A stretch of 64,000 nt of DNA from JADJLQ01 sp044227925 (GTDB lineage Bacteria > Bacteroidota > Bacteroidia > Chitinophagales > Saprospiraceae). Positions 55,431 to 63,814 of this stretch are shown here, one piece after another. Under the pieces are notes generated by a model. It did no database searches. It saw only the letters and a program-made list of their open reading frames with translations, and was not told the DNA's origin. Location: the NCBI GenBank assembly GCA_044227925.1, contig JBGAVW010000005.1:76638-140637 (forward strand), in the 5' to 3' direction. The translations under genes and the position numbers were made by a program. Every line of letters begins with the position of its first letter. Position 1 is the stretch's first letter.

Positions 55431-56786
55431 ATGTCTAAAGATGCATTTAAAATTTTTATCGTAGAAGATGATGACTGGTATGGTGAAATATTATCGTACC
55501 ACCTGAGCTTAAATCCGGATTATAAAGTAACCCGGTTTCAAAATGGCCAAGAGTGTCTCGCCAAAATGCATTTGAAACCCGACCTGGTCACGATAGACAT
55601 TTCTTTGCCCGACATTGCCGGGGATGAATTGTATAAAAAAATAAAGGCAATAAATCCAACGGTGCCGGTTATAGTCATCAGCGGACAAGAAGAGGTATCC
55701 GTCGCTGTTCATTTGCTTAAAATGGGCGTAAACGATTATTTGGTTAAAGACGAAGCGACCAAAGACCTGTTGTGGAACAGCATCATTCGTATAAGGGAAA
55801 ATCAATCTCTCAAGCAGGAAGTAGAGCATTTACGAGAAGAGTTGGGACAAAAATATTCTTTCCAGAAAACGATCATTGGTCAAAGCGAACAGCTTAAAAA
55901 GGTTTTTACCATGATCGAAAAAGCAATAAAAACCAATATCAATGTATCTATAATTGGGGAGACCGGTACCGGTAAGGAAGTAGTGGCCAAAGCAATTCAT
56001 TACAATAGCGAAAGGAAGAAGAAAAATTTTGTAGCCGTAAATATGGCCGCGATTCCAAAGGACTTGATCGAGAGTGAATTGTTTGGACATGAAAAAGGGG
56101 CTTTCACAGGTGCTCTGGTAAGAAAAGCCGGCAAATTTGAAGAAGCACAGGGAGGAACTATTTTTTTAGATGAAATAGCAGAGCTGGAGCTCAGTCTTCA
56201 GACCAAATTATTACGTGTTTTGCAGGAACGAGAGGTGGTTCGGGTCGGGGGAAATGAAAAAATAAAGTTGGATGTACGATTGATTGTAGCTACGCATAAA
56301 AACCTGGCGGATGAGGTTAAAAAAGGCAATTTCAGGGAAGACCTGTATTTTAGGATTCTGGGGTTGCCTATTGAACTGCCCCCCCTTCGCCTAAGGGGCA
56401 ATGATATTTTAATTCTTGCAAAGCATTTTGCTGATGATTTTTCAAAAGAAAATAAATTGGGCACAATTCATTTTTCTCAGGAAGCTAAAGATAAACTGCT
56501 ACACTATCCATGGCCGGGCAACATCAGGGAATTGAAAGCTGTGGTTGAGCTCAGTGTAGTGATGTGTGAAAATAATGAGCTAAAGCCGGATGATATTTCT
56601 TTTACCACTTCCAAAGTAGAAAATATTTTTATACCGGAGGACAAGACTTTACGCCAGCATACCTGTGATATTGTAAAACATTATCTGAACAAATATAATA
56701 ATGATATTTCTGCGACAGCCAAAATCCTGGATATCGGGAAAAGCACTATATATAAAATGATCCAGGATGGCGAATTAAAAGATTGA
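55431..56786 (+). CDS. Sigma-54-dependent response regulator (NtrC/AtoC type)
   Basis: A 451-residue activator with three domains. Receiver, residues 5-120: acidic IVEDDD, phosphoacceptor Asp56 in TIDISLPD and Lys106 in YLVKDEA. AAA+ domain, about 145-375: Walker A GETGTGKE, the sigma-54-contact loop GAFTGA (223-228) and Walker B GGTIFLDEIAEL. C-terminal Fis-type helix-turn-helix: NDISATAKILDIGKSTIYKMI. All parts for phosphorylation-controlled opening of sigma-54 promoters are intact. ATG 55431 is chosen because it starts directly before the receiver; an earlier in-frame ATG (55362) would overlap palindrome copy 4. It lies between the polysaccharide operons and the FIST/H-NOX/kinase operon and is the obvious candidate to bind the shared palindromes. 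Confidence 0.93.
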   Translation: MSKDAFKIFIVEDDDWYGEILSYHLSLNPDYKVTRFQNGQECLAKMHLKPDLVTIDISLPDIAGDELYKKIKAINPTVPVIVISGQEEVSVAVHLLKMGVNDYLVKDEATKDLLWNSIIRIRENQSLKQEVEHLREELGQKYSFQKTIIGQSEQLKKVFTMIEKAIKTNINVSIIGETGTGKEVVAKAIHYNSERKKKNFVAVNMAAIPKDLIESELFGHEKGAFTGALVRKAGKFEEAQGGTIFLDEIAELELSLQTKLLRVLQEREVVRVGGNEKIKLDVRLIVATHKNLADEVKKGNFREDLYFRILGLPIELPPLRLRGNDILILAKHFADDFSKENKLGTIHFSQEAKDKLLHYPWPGNIRELKAVVELSVVMCENNELKPDDISFTTSKVENIFIPEDKTLRQHTCDIVKHYLNKYNNDISATAKILDIGKSTIYKMIQDGELKD

Positions 56787-56801
56787 CTATTTTCTAAAAT
56801 G

Positions 56802-56826
56802 TGGAAAAAATTTCCAAATATTGGAA
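56802..56826. promoter_or_regulatory. Shared upstream palindrome, copy 5 (best)
   Basis: TTCCAAATATTGGAA (56812-56826) is a perfect 15-base palindrome. It overlaps a second one, TGGAAAAAATTTCCA (56802-56816), giving three half-sites with 9- and 10-base steps. The centre is about 97-102 bp upstream of the predicted start of the FIST operon. Confidence 0.7.
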
Positions 56827-56889
56827 TATAGTTAATTTAAAATTATATATAAAATGAAGAATAATAACTATTTATATTAATTTATTTTT

Positions 56890-56908
56890 TTGGTTAATTT
56901 TTTGTTGA
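56890..56908 (+). promoter_or_regulatory. Sigma-54-like promoter of the FIST/H-NOX/kinase operon
   Basis: TTGGTTAATTTTTTGTTGA: GG (56892-56893), 10 bases, G (56904). The -24 element lacks the usual CA, so it is the weakest of the five. The predicted start is about 20 bases before ATG 56936. Confidence 0.4.
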
Positions 56909-56935
56909 TACAGCACAACTAAACCACAGTATTAT

Positions 56936-58075
56936 ATGAAAGTAGCTTTGTATCATCTGATAGGAGATGACTGGACCAGCCGATTATCAGAAGACTTAGT
57001 TGATTCGACCAAGTGTAACCTGGTATTGTGTTTTGGAGCCAAACACAGACTTCAACAAAATAACCTATACCATCTTACCATGGTAAAATTTCCTGCTGCC
57101 CAGATAGCTATGGTCAGTACTTCAGGAGAGATATACCATGGAGAAATACTGGATCATTCGATGATCGCAGTTGCCATGGAGTTTGAAAAATCATTTGTAA
57201 AATCAGAATCAGTTAATATAAAAGATTTTCAGAATAGTTATTCAGCTGCTATACACCTTGCCAAACAAATTCAAGCGGAAGATTTAGTCCATGTCTTAGT
57301 GTTATCTGACGGCAGCAAGGTTAACGGCAGCGAATTAGTGATGGGACTAACTTCACAGATAAATAAAAAAGTGTTGATTACAGGTGGTCTGGCTGGTGAT
57401 GGTTCGGAATTTAAGTCTACTCTGGTTGGTCTCAACAAGCAACCCATCGAAGGGGAAATCATAGCAATCGGATTTTATGGTGATAAGCTTAACGTTACCC
57501 ATGGCAGTCAGGGTGGTTGGGATATTTTTGGACTTGAGAAAAGAGTAACAAATTCCTCAGGTAATGTGTTATTGGAAATTGAAGATCAAAATGCATTGGA
57601 TCTGTATAAAAAATATTTGGGTGAAGAGGTAAAAAATCTCCCTGGTTCAGCCCTGTTGTTTCCCCTGTCAGTGACCTTACCCGGGTCCAAAAAACCAATT
57701 GTACGCACTATATTATCCATTAATGAAGAAAATAAAAGCATGACTTTCGCGGGGGATGTGCCCGTTGGCTCAGTTATTCGCTTTATGAAAGCCAATTTTG
57801 AGAAGATCACAATGGCTGCTTCAGAAGCTGCTAATCAAACTATGACGGGGATGGATAAAAAGCCGGATTTTTCTTTACTCATTAGCTGTGTAGGTAGGAA
57901 ATTAATTTTAGGTGAAAAAACCATAGAGGAGGTCAAAGCGGTGGAAAAATTATTGAATCATGAAACAATAATGGCAGGTTTTTATTCATATGGCGAGATA
58001 GCACCATTTCACGATGGAGGCAGCTGCCAATTGCATAACCAAACTATGACCATAACTTCATACTTTGAATATTAA
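56936..58075 (+). CDS. FIST-domain sensory protein
   Basis: A 379-residue protein covering FIST_N and FIST_C. N-terminal features include CNLVLCFGAKHRL, AQIAMVSTSGEI and LVHVLVLSDGSKVNGSELVMGL, with ITGGLAGDGSEF. The C-terminal half has SQGGWDIFGLEKRV, GSALLFPLSV, DVPVGSVIRFMKA and AGFYSYGEIAPFHDGG. The last is the hallmark G-F-Y-x-Y-G-E-I of FIST_C. FIST domains are proposed ligand-binding sensors, often near signalling enzymes. No membrane segment or signal peptide is present, so it should be cytoplasmic. It is the first gene of an operon with H-NOX (28-base gap) and the HNOBA kinase. Confidence 0.92.
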   Translation: MKVALYHLIGDDWTSRLSEDLVDSTKCNLVLCFGAKHRLQQNNLYHLTMVKFPAAQIAMVSTSGEIYHGEILDHSMIAVAMEFEKSFVKSESVNIKDFQNSYSAAIHLAKQIQAEDLVHVLVLSDGSKVNGSELVMGLTSQINKKVLITGGLAGDGSEFKSTLVGLNKQPIEGEIIAIGFYGDKLNVTHGSQGGWDIFGLEKRVTNSSGNVLLEIEDQNALDLYKKYLGEEVKNLPGSALLFPLSVTLPGSKKPIVRTILSINEENKSMTFAGDVPVGSVIRFMKANFEKITMAASEAANQTMTGMDKKPDFSLLISCVGRKLILGEKTIEEVKAVEKLLNHETIMAGFYSYGEIAPFHDGGSCQLHNQTMTITSYFEY

Positions 58076-58103
58076 TTTTTAAATTTTTAATTAATTAACC
58101 ATT

Positions 58104-58646
58104 ATGTATGGAATAGTAAATAAGGCTATACAAGAATTGATTACCGACCAATTTGGACAAAATTCATGGGAATTAATAAAGAATCATAGTGGGGTAGAGG
58201 AAGATTTGTTTCTCAGTAATGAACCTTATCCAGATGAAATTACTTACAAATTGGCTGGGTCCGCTTCCCATATTCTGGGATTGAGTGTAAGCCAGGTATT
58301 AAATGCTCTTGGAGAATATTGGATACTTAATACTGCAAAACTGAAATATGGGGGTTTGATGGATGCCGGAGGCAATACACTCAAAGAGTTTTTAATGCAT
58401 CTGCCTATTTTTCACAATCGCATTATGCTGATTTATCCCAAATTGACTCCTCCGGAATTTAAGGTAAGTAATATCATGGATAGATCAATTCAGGTGCACT
58501 ACCATTCTCAGCGGCTGGGCTTGCAAGAATTTGTGCGTGGTTTATTATTTGGACTCGCCAAAATGTTCAAAACGGAGGTGACCGTTGAGCTCATCCAAAG
58601 CAGGGACAATGGCGCGGATCATGAAATCTTTAAAGTAAGCTGGTAG
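58104..58646 (+). CDS. H-NOX haem sensor of nitric oxide/oxygen
   Basis: A 180-residue H-NOX (HNOB) domain protein. It starts MYGIVNKAIQELITDQFG as family members do. The haem-ligating proximal histidine is His104 in LPIFHNRIMLIYP. The Y-x-S-x-R motif that binds the haem propionates is Y133-H-S135-Q-R137 (VHYHSQRLGL). Both key features of a working haem pocket are therefore present. Stand-alone bacterial H-NOX proteins bind NO and control a partner kinase or cyclase. The partner is evident: the HNOBA kinase begins 3 bases after this gene. Discrimination between NO and O2 cannot be settled by reading the sequence. Confidence 0.95.
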   Translation: MYGIVNKAIQELITDQFGQNSWELIKNHSGVEEDLFLSNEPYPDEITYKLAGSASHILGLSVSQVLNALGEYWILNTAKLKYGGLMDAGGNTLKEFLMHLPIFHNRIMLIYPKLTPPEFKVSNIMDRSIQVHYHSQRLGLQEFVRGLLFGLAKMFKTEVTVELIQSRDNGADHEIFKVSW

Positions 58647-58648
58647 TC

Positions 58649-61600
58649 ATGTCTTATTCTTTTTTATTCCAACACGAACAGTTTAACAGGTTATTCCCTT
58701 TCTATATGTTGATTGATCGGGAAATGTTTTTGATTTCGTCAGGAAATTCGGTTCAAAAGTTGTGTGGAATAAAAAACGGTATTCTCTTTCATCAAGTGTT
58801 TTCGATTCCAAGGCCGTATACGCCCCTGAGCGACTTTGAAGGGCTTAAAAGTCTTCAGGATCAGCTGGTCGTTTTGGAGACTTTGGCGATGAATAAAAAA
58901 ATTAAACTCAGGGGCCAATTTGAATATCTAGGTAACACGGATCATATTTTGTTTGTGGGCACTCCCTGGTTTAGTTCCATGGAGGAAGTAAAAGAAGGTC
59001 AAATGGTCATCCATGATTTTGCCCATCATGATCCATTAATAGATTTATTGCATGTATTAAAAGCCCAGGAAATCACAACCGAAGATTTAAAAAATCTGGT
59101 ATCCACTATAAATCAACAAAAAAATACACTTAAAAGTATAAGCAAAGAATTTCAAGAAATTGCTCTCTTTCCGACACAAAGCCCGGACCCCATCATCTGC
59201 ATTGATTTTAAAGGAGAGGTTCTCAGAAATAATCCCGCTGCTTCTAGCCTGGATTTCTTTGAATACAATAATTCCATTCTTAGAAATGATATATTCTTTA
59301 AACAAATAGCACTTCAAATTGATCCCAATTGCAATAAATGGGAGATTGATGCCAGGTCAGATAATAAAGATTTTTCGTTTATGTGCGTGCCCATGATACG
59401 AGAAGGATATATTAATATTTATGGACGGGATATTACCCAGCAAAAAAAATATCGTCGTGAATTAGAAAGGTTGTCTATGGTGGCAAGTGCCAATGATAAT
59501 GGTGTATTATTTACCAACCTAGCAGGAAACATCACCTGGGCTAACGAAGGGTTTTGCAAAATGACTGGTTTTACTAGTGAAGAAGTGATCGGCAAGACTC
59601 CCGTTCAGTTATGCCAGGGCCCACTCACCGATCCGGCATCTGTCCGATCCGTCTTGGATGCATTTTACAAAGGTGAAGGATTCAGCACTCAACTTGTCTT
59701 TTACAGAAAAGACCAATCCTCGTTTTGGGGTCGTACGGTAACCCAGCCCATTAAGGATAAAGATGGTCATATCATGGAATTTTTTGGGATCATCGAAGAT
59801 GTAACAGACGAAATTGCCAATGAAGAAAAATTAAAGGTCTTATCACAAATTGCTGAAGACAATATAAACGCAGTTGTCATTGCAGATGCCGCAGGAAAAA
59901 TTACCTGGGTAAACAGAAGCTTTGTGGAAATGACAGGGTATACATTGGAAGAATCTCAAGGCAAAAAACCTGGCCATCTGCTTCAGGGTCCGGAAACCGA
60001 TCAAAACACAGTACATTATCTTCGCAATCAAATAGCTAAAGGAGAACCTTTCAATGCTGAAATACTTAATTATTCCAAACTTGGAACCAAATACTGGCTC
60101 AGACTACAGGGTCAGCCAATAAAAAATGAATCTGGAAAGGTAACCGGTTTTTTTGCTTTAGAAGAAGACATTACCCGTGAAAAGGAGACAGAAACGAGAT
60201 TTAAAAAAGCATTGGAGCACATTGGTGACAATGTATGGGAACACGATTATAAAACCGGAATAACTTATTTTTCCAAATCCGAAAATGAACTCCTTGGGCG
60301 GGACACCAATGATTACAATCATAATGTCGACCTTTGGTGGAATAATGTGGATCCTAAATACAGACCCCTGCTCGAAGAAAATGATAAAAAATATAAAAAG
60401 GGACTTATTGATTCTCATAGCCTGGAGTACCGTGTAAGACATTCAAATGGCAATTACAGATGGGTATTGGACAGAGGTGTCGTAATCGAAAAAAACCGCG
60501 AAGGCATCCCGTTGCGTATTATAGGAACACATACTGATATTACCAATATTAAGAATACAGAAACCGAGCTCTCGAACCGGGTAAAGCAATTTCAGTCGTT
60601 ATCTGAAAATATCCCCGGGGTGATCTACGAATATGAATTTAGACCGGATGGCACAGACGGTATTCGTTACATCAGTCCGGCCATTGAACGAATTTTTGGG
60701 ATTAGAATAGAAGAATTCAAAAATTACCTGGAATACATTCATCCCGAGGACCGTGAATCGATAATTCAAAAAAATGCTCATTGCAAAAAAACACTGGAAC
60801 CCTTTTATGGAGAGGCGCGGCTGAATATACCCGGACAGCCCATCCGATGGCATTCCGTTCATTCCTCCTTTTCATATCAAACTACAGAGGGGAACAACGT
60901 ATTTACAGGATTTATGCTCGATATTACTGAAAGAAAAAATGCAGAGCAAAAACTGGAAGAACAACGCAAATTTTATGAAGGTATCTTGAATAATATGCCT
61001 GCAGATATTGCAGTATTTAATGTACATCACGAATACCTATACGTAAATCCTAAAGCGATAAAAGATGATCATATTCGTAGCTGGATAATAGGGAAAAGAG
61101 ATGAAGATTACTGTAGGTATCGAAATAAACCTCTTAGTCTGGCATCAGGGCGGAGAGCACATTTTAAAATGGTAATGCAATCCCATAAACCTACTGAATG
61201 GGAGGAACAAAACGCTCTGCCAAACGGTGACTTCGAATATATGCTTAGAAGATGGTACCCGGTGATGGATGCAAACGGAAATATCCAGTTGGTGATAGGA
61301 TATGGTATAGATATAACCGAAAGAAAAAAATCCGAAGAGGCCCTGCGGGCAAATGAAGAGAAATACAGAAGCATTATAGCCAACATGAACCTTGGGTTGA
61401 TGGAGATGGATGCCAATGGGAAAATCATTTTTGCCAATCAGACCCTGCTCAATATGGCTGATCTGAAAGAAGACCAATATGCTGGTTTTAATCCCATTGT
61501 ATGGATAGACGAAGACTATCGCCCCGAAGTGTTAGCCAAAATGGCCAATAGAGCCAAAGGAACAAGTGAAGCCTATGAGGTAAGAACCAATATTCATAAT

Positions 61601-63253
61601 AAAAAAGGGTGGTGGTTAGTGAGTTCGGCTCCAAAATACTCGCGCAATGGAAATTTTATAGGCTCCATTGTAGTTTGCCTTGATATAAACAATCAAAAGC
61701 AATTAGAGAATGAATTGATAAAATCAAGGGAGCAAGCTGTCCTGCTTGCAAAGGCCAAGGAAATGTTTTTGGCTAATATGAGTCATGAAATCCGAACCCC
61801 CATGAATGCCATTCTGGGAATGGGAAATCAGCTCGCCAAAACCAAATTAAACGATCAACAATCCTTTTTTCTAAATACCATCAATGCTGCTGCAGACAAT
61901 TTATTGGTTATTATCAACGATATTTTGGATTTGTCCAAGATTGAAGCTGGAAAATTGAGCATAGAAAAAATTGCTTTCGACCCTAGAAAAATAGTAAAAA
62001 ATGCTATGCAGGTAGTGATGCATAAGGCAGAGGAAAAAGGATTAAAACTAACCAATTCTTTTTTCGATAGCCGGTTGTCCCCTGTACTGATAGGCGACCC
62101 GTATAGAATCAACCAGGTTTTGCTAAACCTGCTTAGCAATGCTATTAAGTTTACCGAAAGAGGTTCGGTAGATATTGCCATTGAAGTAATTGAAGACGAA
62201 CAAGACTTTCAGACCCTGATTACCACCATCACTGATACAGGGATTGGCATGGAACAGAAATTTGTGGAGAGATTGTTTGATAAATTCAGTCAGGAATACG
62301 AGTCAGTGAGTAGAAAATACGGCGGTACGGGGCTGGGCATGAGCATTTGCAATGAACTTATTCATTTAATGGGTGGTGAGATTTCAGTAGACAGTGTGAA
62401 AGGAAAAGGAACAAAAATCTCGTTTTCGATAAATTTGAGGAAAGGATCTCCTAAGGATTTATTAGATCCGATAACCGAAGTGATTGACGGAAATTTCCTA
62501 CAGGGTAAGAAAATATTGGTGACCGACGACAACGATATGAACAGGCTGGTGGCCTCAACAATATTACTTAATTACGGAGCAGTATTAATGGAAGCAAGCA
62601 ATGGAGAGGAAGCCGTGCAGATAGTAGAAAATGAACCTATAGACCTGGTGCTAATGGATATCCAAATGCCGGTATTAAACGGGTACGATGCTACTAAAGC
62701 AATTCGTAAATTTAACTCTGGCTTGCCCATACTTGCATTGACGGCCAATGCTATTAGAGGGGAACAGGATAAATGCCTGGCTGCTGGCATGAATGATTAC
62801 ATTATAAAACCTTTTAAGGAAGAAGACTTTTTAAAAAGAATAGCATATTGGCTAAACCACCCCCTGCCCTTAGCAGTGACGGAAACCAACAAATCATTTT
62901 TAATTCCAAATGAAATATTGTATAATCTTTCTGCGCTAAATGAGATAAGTCGTGGCAATAAAGCATTTGTCAAAAAAATGATAACCTTGTTTTGTAATCA
63001 GGCACCGGATCTCGTGCTACAAATAAAAGATGCAGTGCAGACAGGTGATTGGCCAAGAATGGGTGCTGTTGCTCACAAACTTAAGCCAAGCATTGATAAT
63101 CTTGGTATTGAAAAATTGAAACTCCTGATCCGGGAGATAGAGAAAGCGGGAAAGGACAACAGTTTTACGCTCAATCTGCACGATAAAATCAAAATACTTG
63201 AAAATGTGATTTCGGATGTAATAGGTCAGTTGAAAAATGAATTTGAGTTTTGA
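58649..63253 (+). CDS. HNOBA - multi-PAS hybrid histidine kinase with receiver and HPt
   Basis: A 1,534-residue cytoplasmic phosphorelay protein. Order: an HNOBA domain (about 1-140; NRLFPFYMLIDREM, FSIPRP, KLRGQFEYL, LFVGTPWFSS, HDFAHHDP), a short coiled coil, seven PAS-type domains (about 172-1020), HisKA with His1046 in NMSHEIRTP, HATPase (NQVLLNLLSNAIKF; DTGIGM; GGTGLGM), a receiver with Asp1337 in LVLMDIQMP and an HPt domain with His1476 in GAVAHKLKP. PAS domains 2 and 3 resemble LOV domains (QLCQGPLTDP, HLLQGPETDQ) but lack the flavin cysteine. HNOBA is the domain that links H-NOX to its output enzyme in guanylate cyclases; here it should let H-NOX control the kinase. The HPt could pass phosphate to the sigma-54 regulator. 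Confidence 0.93.
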   Translation: MSYSFLFQHEQFNRLFPFYMLIDREMFLISSGNSVQKLCGIKNGILFHQVFSIPRPYTPLSDFEGLKSLQDQLVVLETLAMNKKIKLRGQFEYLGNTDHILFVGTPWFSSMEEVKEGQMVIHDFAHHDPLIDLLHVLKAQEITTEDLKNLVSTINQQKNTLKSISKEFQEIALFPTQSPDPIICIDFKGEVLRNNPAASSLDFFEYNNSILRNDIFFKQIALQIDPNCNKWEIDARSDNKDFSFMCVPMIREGYINIYGRDITQQKKYRRELERLSMVASANDNGVLFTNLAGNITWANEGFCKMTGFTSEEVIGKTPVQLCQGPLTDPASVRSVLDAFYKGEGFSTQLVFYRKDQSSFWGRTVTQPIKDKDGHIMEFFGIIEDVTDEIANEEKLKVLSQIAEDNINAVVIADAAGKITWVNRSFVEMTGYTLEESQGKKPGHLLQGPETDQNTVHYLRNQIAKGEPFNAEILNYSKLGTKYWLRLQGQPIKNESGKVTGFFALEEDITREKETETRFKKALEHIGDNVWEHDYKTGITYFSKSENELLGRDTNDYNHNVDLWWNNVDPKYRPLLEENDKKYKKGLIDSHSLEYRVRHSNGNYRWVLDRGVVIEKNREGIPLRIIGTHTDITNIKNTETELSNRVKQFQSLSENIPGVIYEYEFRPDGTDGIRYISPAIERIFGIRIEEFKNYLEYIHPEDRESIIQKNAHCKKTLEPFYGEARLNIPGQPIRWHSVHSSFSYQTTEGNNVFTGFMLDITERKNAEQKLEEQRKFYEGILNNMPADIAVFNVHHEYLYVNPKAIKDDHIRSWIIGKRDEDYCRYRNKPLSLASGRRAHFKMVMQSHKPTEWEEQNALPNGDFEYMLRRWYPVMDANGNIQLVIGYGIDITERKKSEEALRANEEKYRSIIANMNLGLMEMDANGKIIFANQTLLNMADLKEDQYAGFNPIVWIDEDYRPEVLAKMANRAKGTSEAYEVRTNIHNKKGWWLVSSAPKYSRNGNFIGSIVVCLDINNQKQLENELIKSREQAVLLAKAKEMFLANMSHEIRTPMNAILGMGNQLAKTKLNDQQSFFLNTINAAADNLLVIINDILDLSKIEAGKLSIEKIAFDPRKIVKNAMQVVMHKAEEKGLKLTNSFFDSRLSPVLIGDPYRINQVLLNLLSNAIKFTERGSVDIAIEVIEDEQDFQTLITTITDTGIGMEQKFVERLFDKFSQEYESVSRKYGGTGLGMSICNELIHLMGGEISVDSVKGKGTKISFSINLRKGSPKDLLDPITEVIDGNFLQGKKILVTDDNDMNRLVASTILLNYGAVLMEASNGEEAVQIVENEPIDLVLMDIQMPVLNGYDATKAIRKFNSGLPILALTANAIRGEQDKCLAAGMNDYIIKPFKEEDFLKRIAYWLNHPLPLAVTETNKSFLIPNEILYNLSALNEISRGNKAFVKKMITLFCNQAPDLVLQIKDAVQTGDWPRMGAVAHKLKPSIDNLGIEKLKLLIREIEKAGKDNSFTLNLHDKIKILENVISDVIGQLKNEFEF

Positions 63254-63307
63254 AACATGCATAAAGGCAGCAATTTAATGTGCCAAACATATAGTATCAT
63301 GAGGAGT

Positions 63308-63814
63308 TTACTCCTCTTCATCTCCAAAATCAAACCATACCTCCCAGGCATCCCGATCGGGATGTGGTGTATATATAGATATCTCCGGATGTTTTCTGAG
63401 TAATACCGCTACGGCTGATTTTAATTTTGTATCCTCTCCAAAGATGATCTTACAATATGTTTCTTTCCTGGCTTTTTTGGTTTGGAGGAATTCTTCGCAG
63501 ACTTCCAATTGATAGTCAGGTATTTCATTATGGGTACGCGGATATATCTTCTTTAATGCTTCGTAATCGAGATTTAAAATGTTGGCCAGCCTTTTTGATT
63601 TTTTTTCCGAATTGGATTCATCTTTTTTTATTTGAGTTGAAGACTCCACTCCGGTAGTTCCAAGGTCAATATCATTAGCGGTTACTTCAATGGTTTTTCC
63701 ATCAGCTGTTTTTATTTTGTAGAGATTGTCGTTTCCTTTTCCTTGAAATTTTCCTTTGATGCCTGTTGCTTTGATCAATACATCATCACCTACCCATAAA
63801 TCATCTATTTTCAT
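63308..63814 (-). CDS. Unknown protein with SH3-like N-terminus
   Basis: A 168-residue protein. The N-terminus MKIDDLWVGDDVLIKATGIKG, then KGNDNLYKIKTADGKTIEV, looks like a small SH3-like barrel of the sort found at the start of some Bacteroidota MutS2/Smr-associated proteins. A charged linker rich in K, S and E follows, then a helical region with LDYEALKKIYPRTHNEIPDYQLEVCEEFL and an acidic tail DGWF-like (VWFDFGDEEE). I cannot assign a function. ATG 63814 is used because it begins the barrel; an upstream ATG (63940) would add 42 residues of low-complexity sequence. It is convergent with the kinase gene, 54 bases apart. The 186 bases upstream to the window end hold no recognisable gene. Confidence 0.6.
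   Translation of the reverse strand: MKIDDLWVGDDVLIKATGIKGKFQGKGNDNLYKIKTADGKTIEVTANDIDLGTTGVESSTQIKKDESNSEKKSKRLANILNLDYEALKKIYPRTHNEIPDYQLEVCEEFLQTKKARKETYCKIIFGEDTKLKSAVAVLLRKHPEISIYTPHPDRDAWEVWFDFGDEEE

Noticed and set aside
56802..56826. Sigma-54 -24/-12 promoter made of the TGGAAA and TTCCA half-sites themselves
   Set aside because: The GG-to-G spacing is not 10 bases, the -12 G is missing, and the site is more than 100 bases from the FIST start; a protein-binding palindrome explains it better.
59500..60150. PAS domains 2 and 3 of the kinase as LOV photoreceptors
   Set aside because: They keep QGPxTD but the flavin-adduct cysteine of the GRNCRFLQ motif is replaced (GKTPVQLCQ, GKKPGHLLQ).
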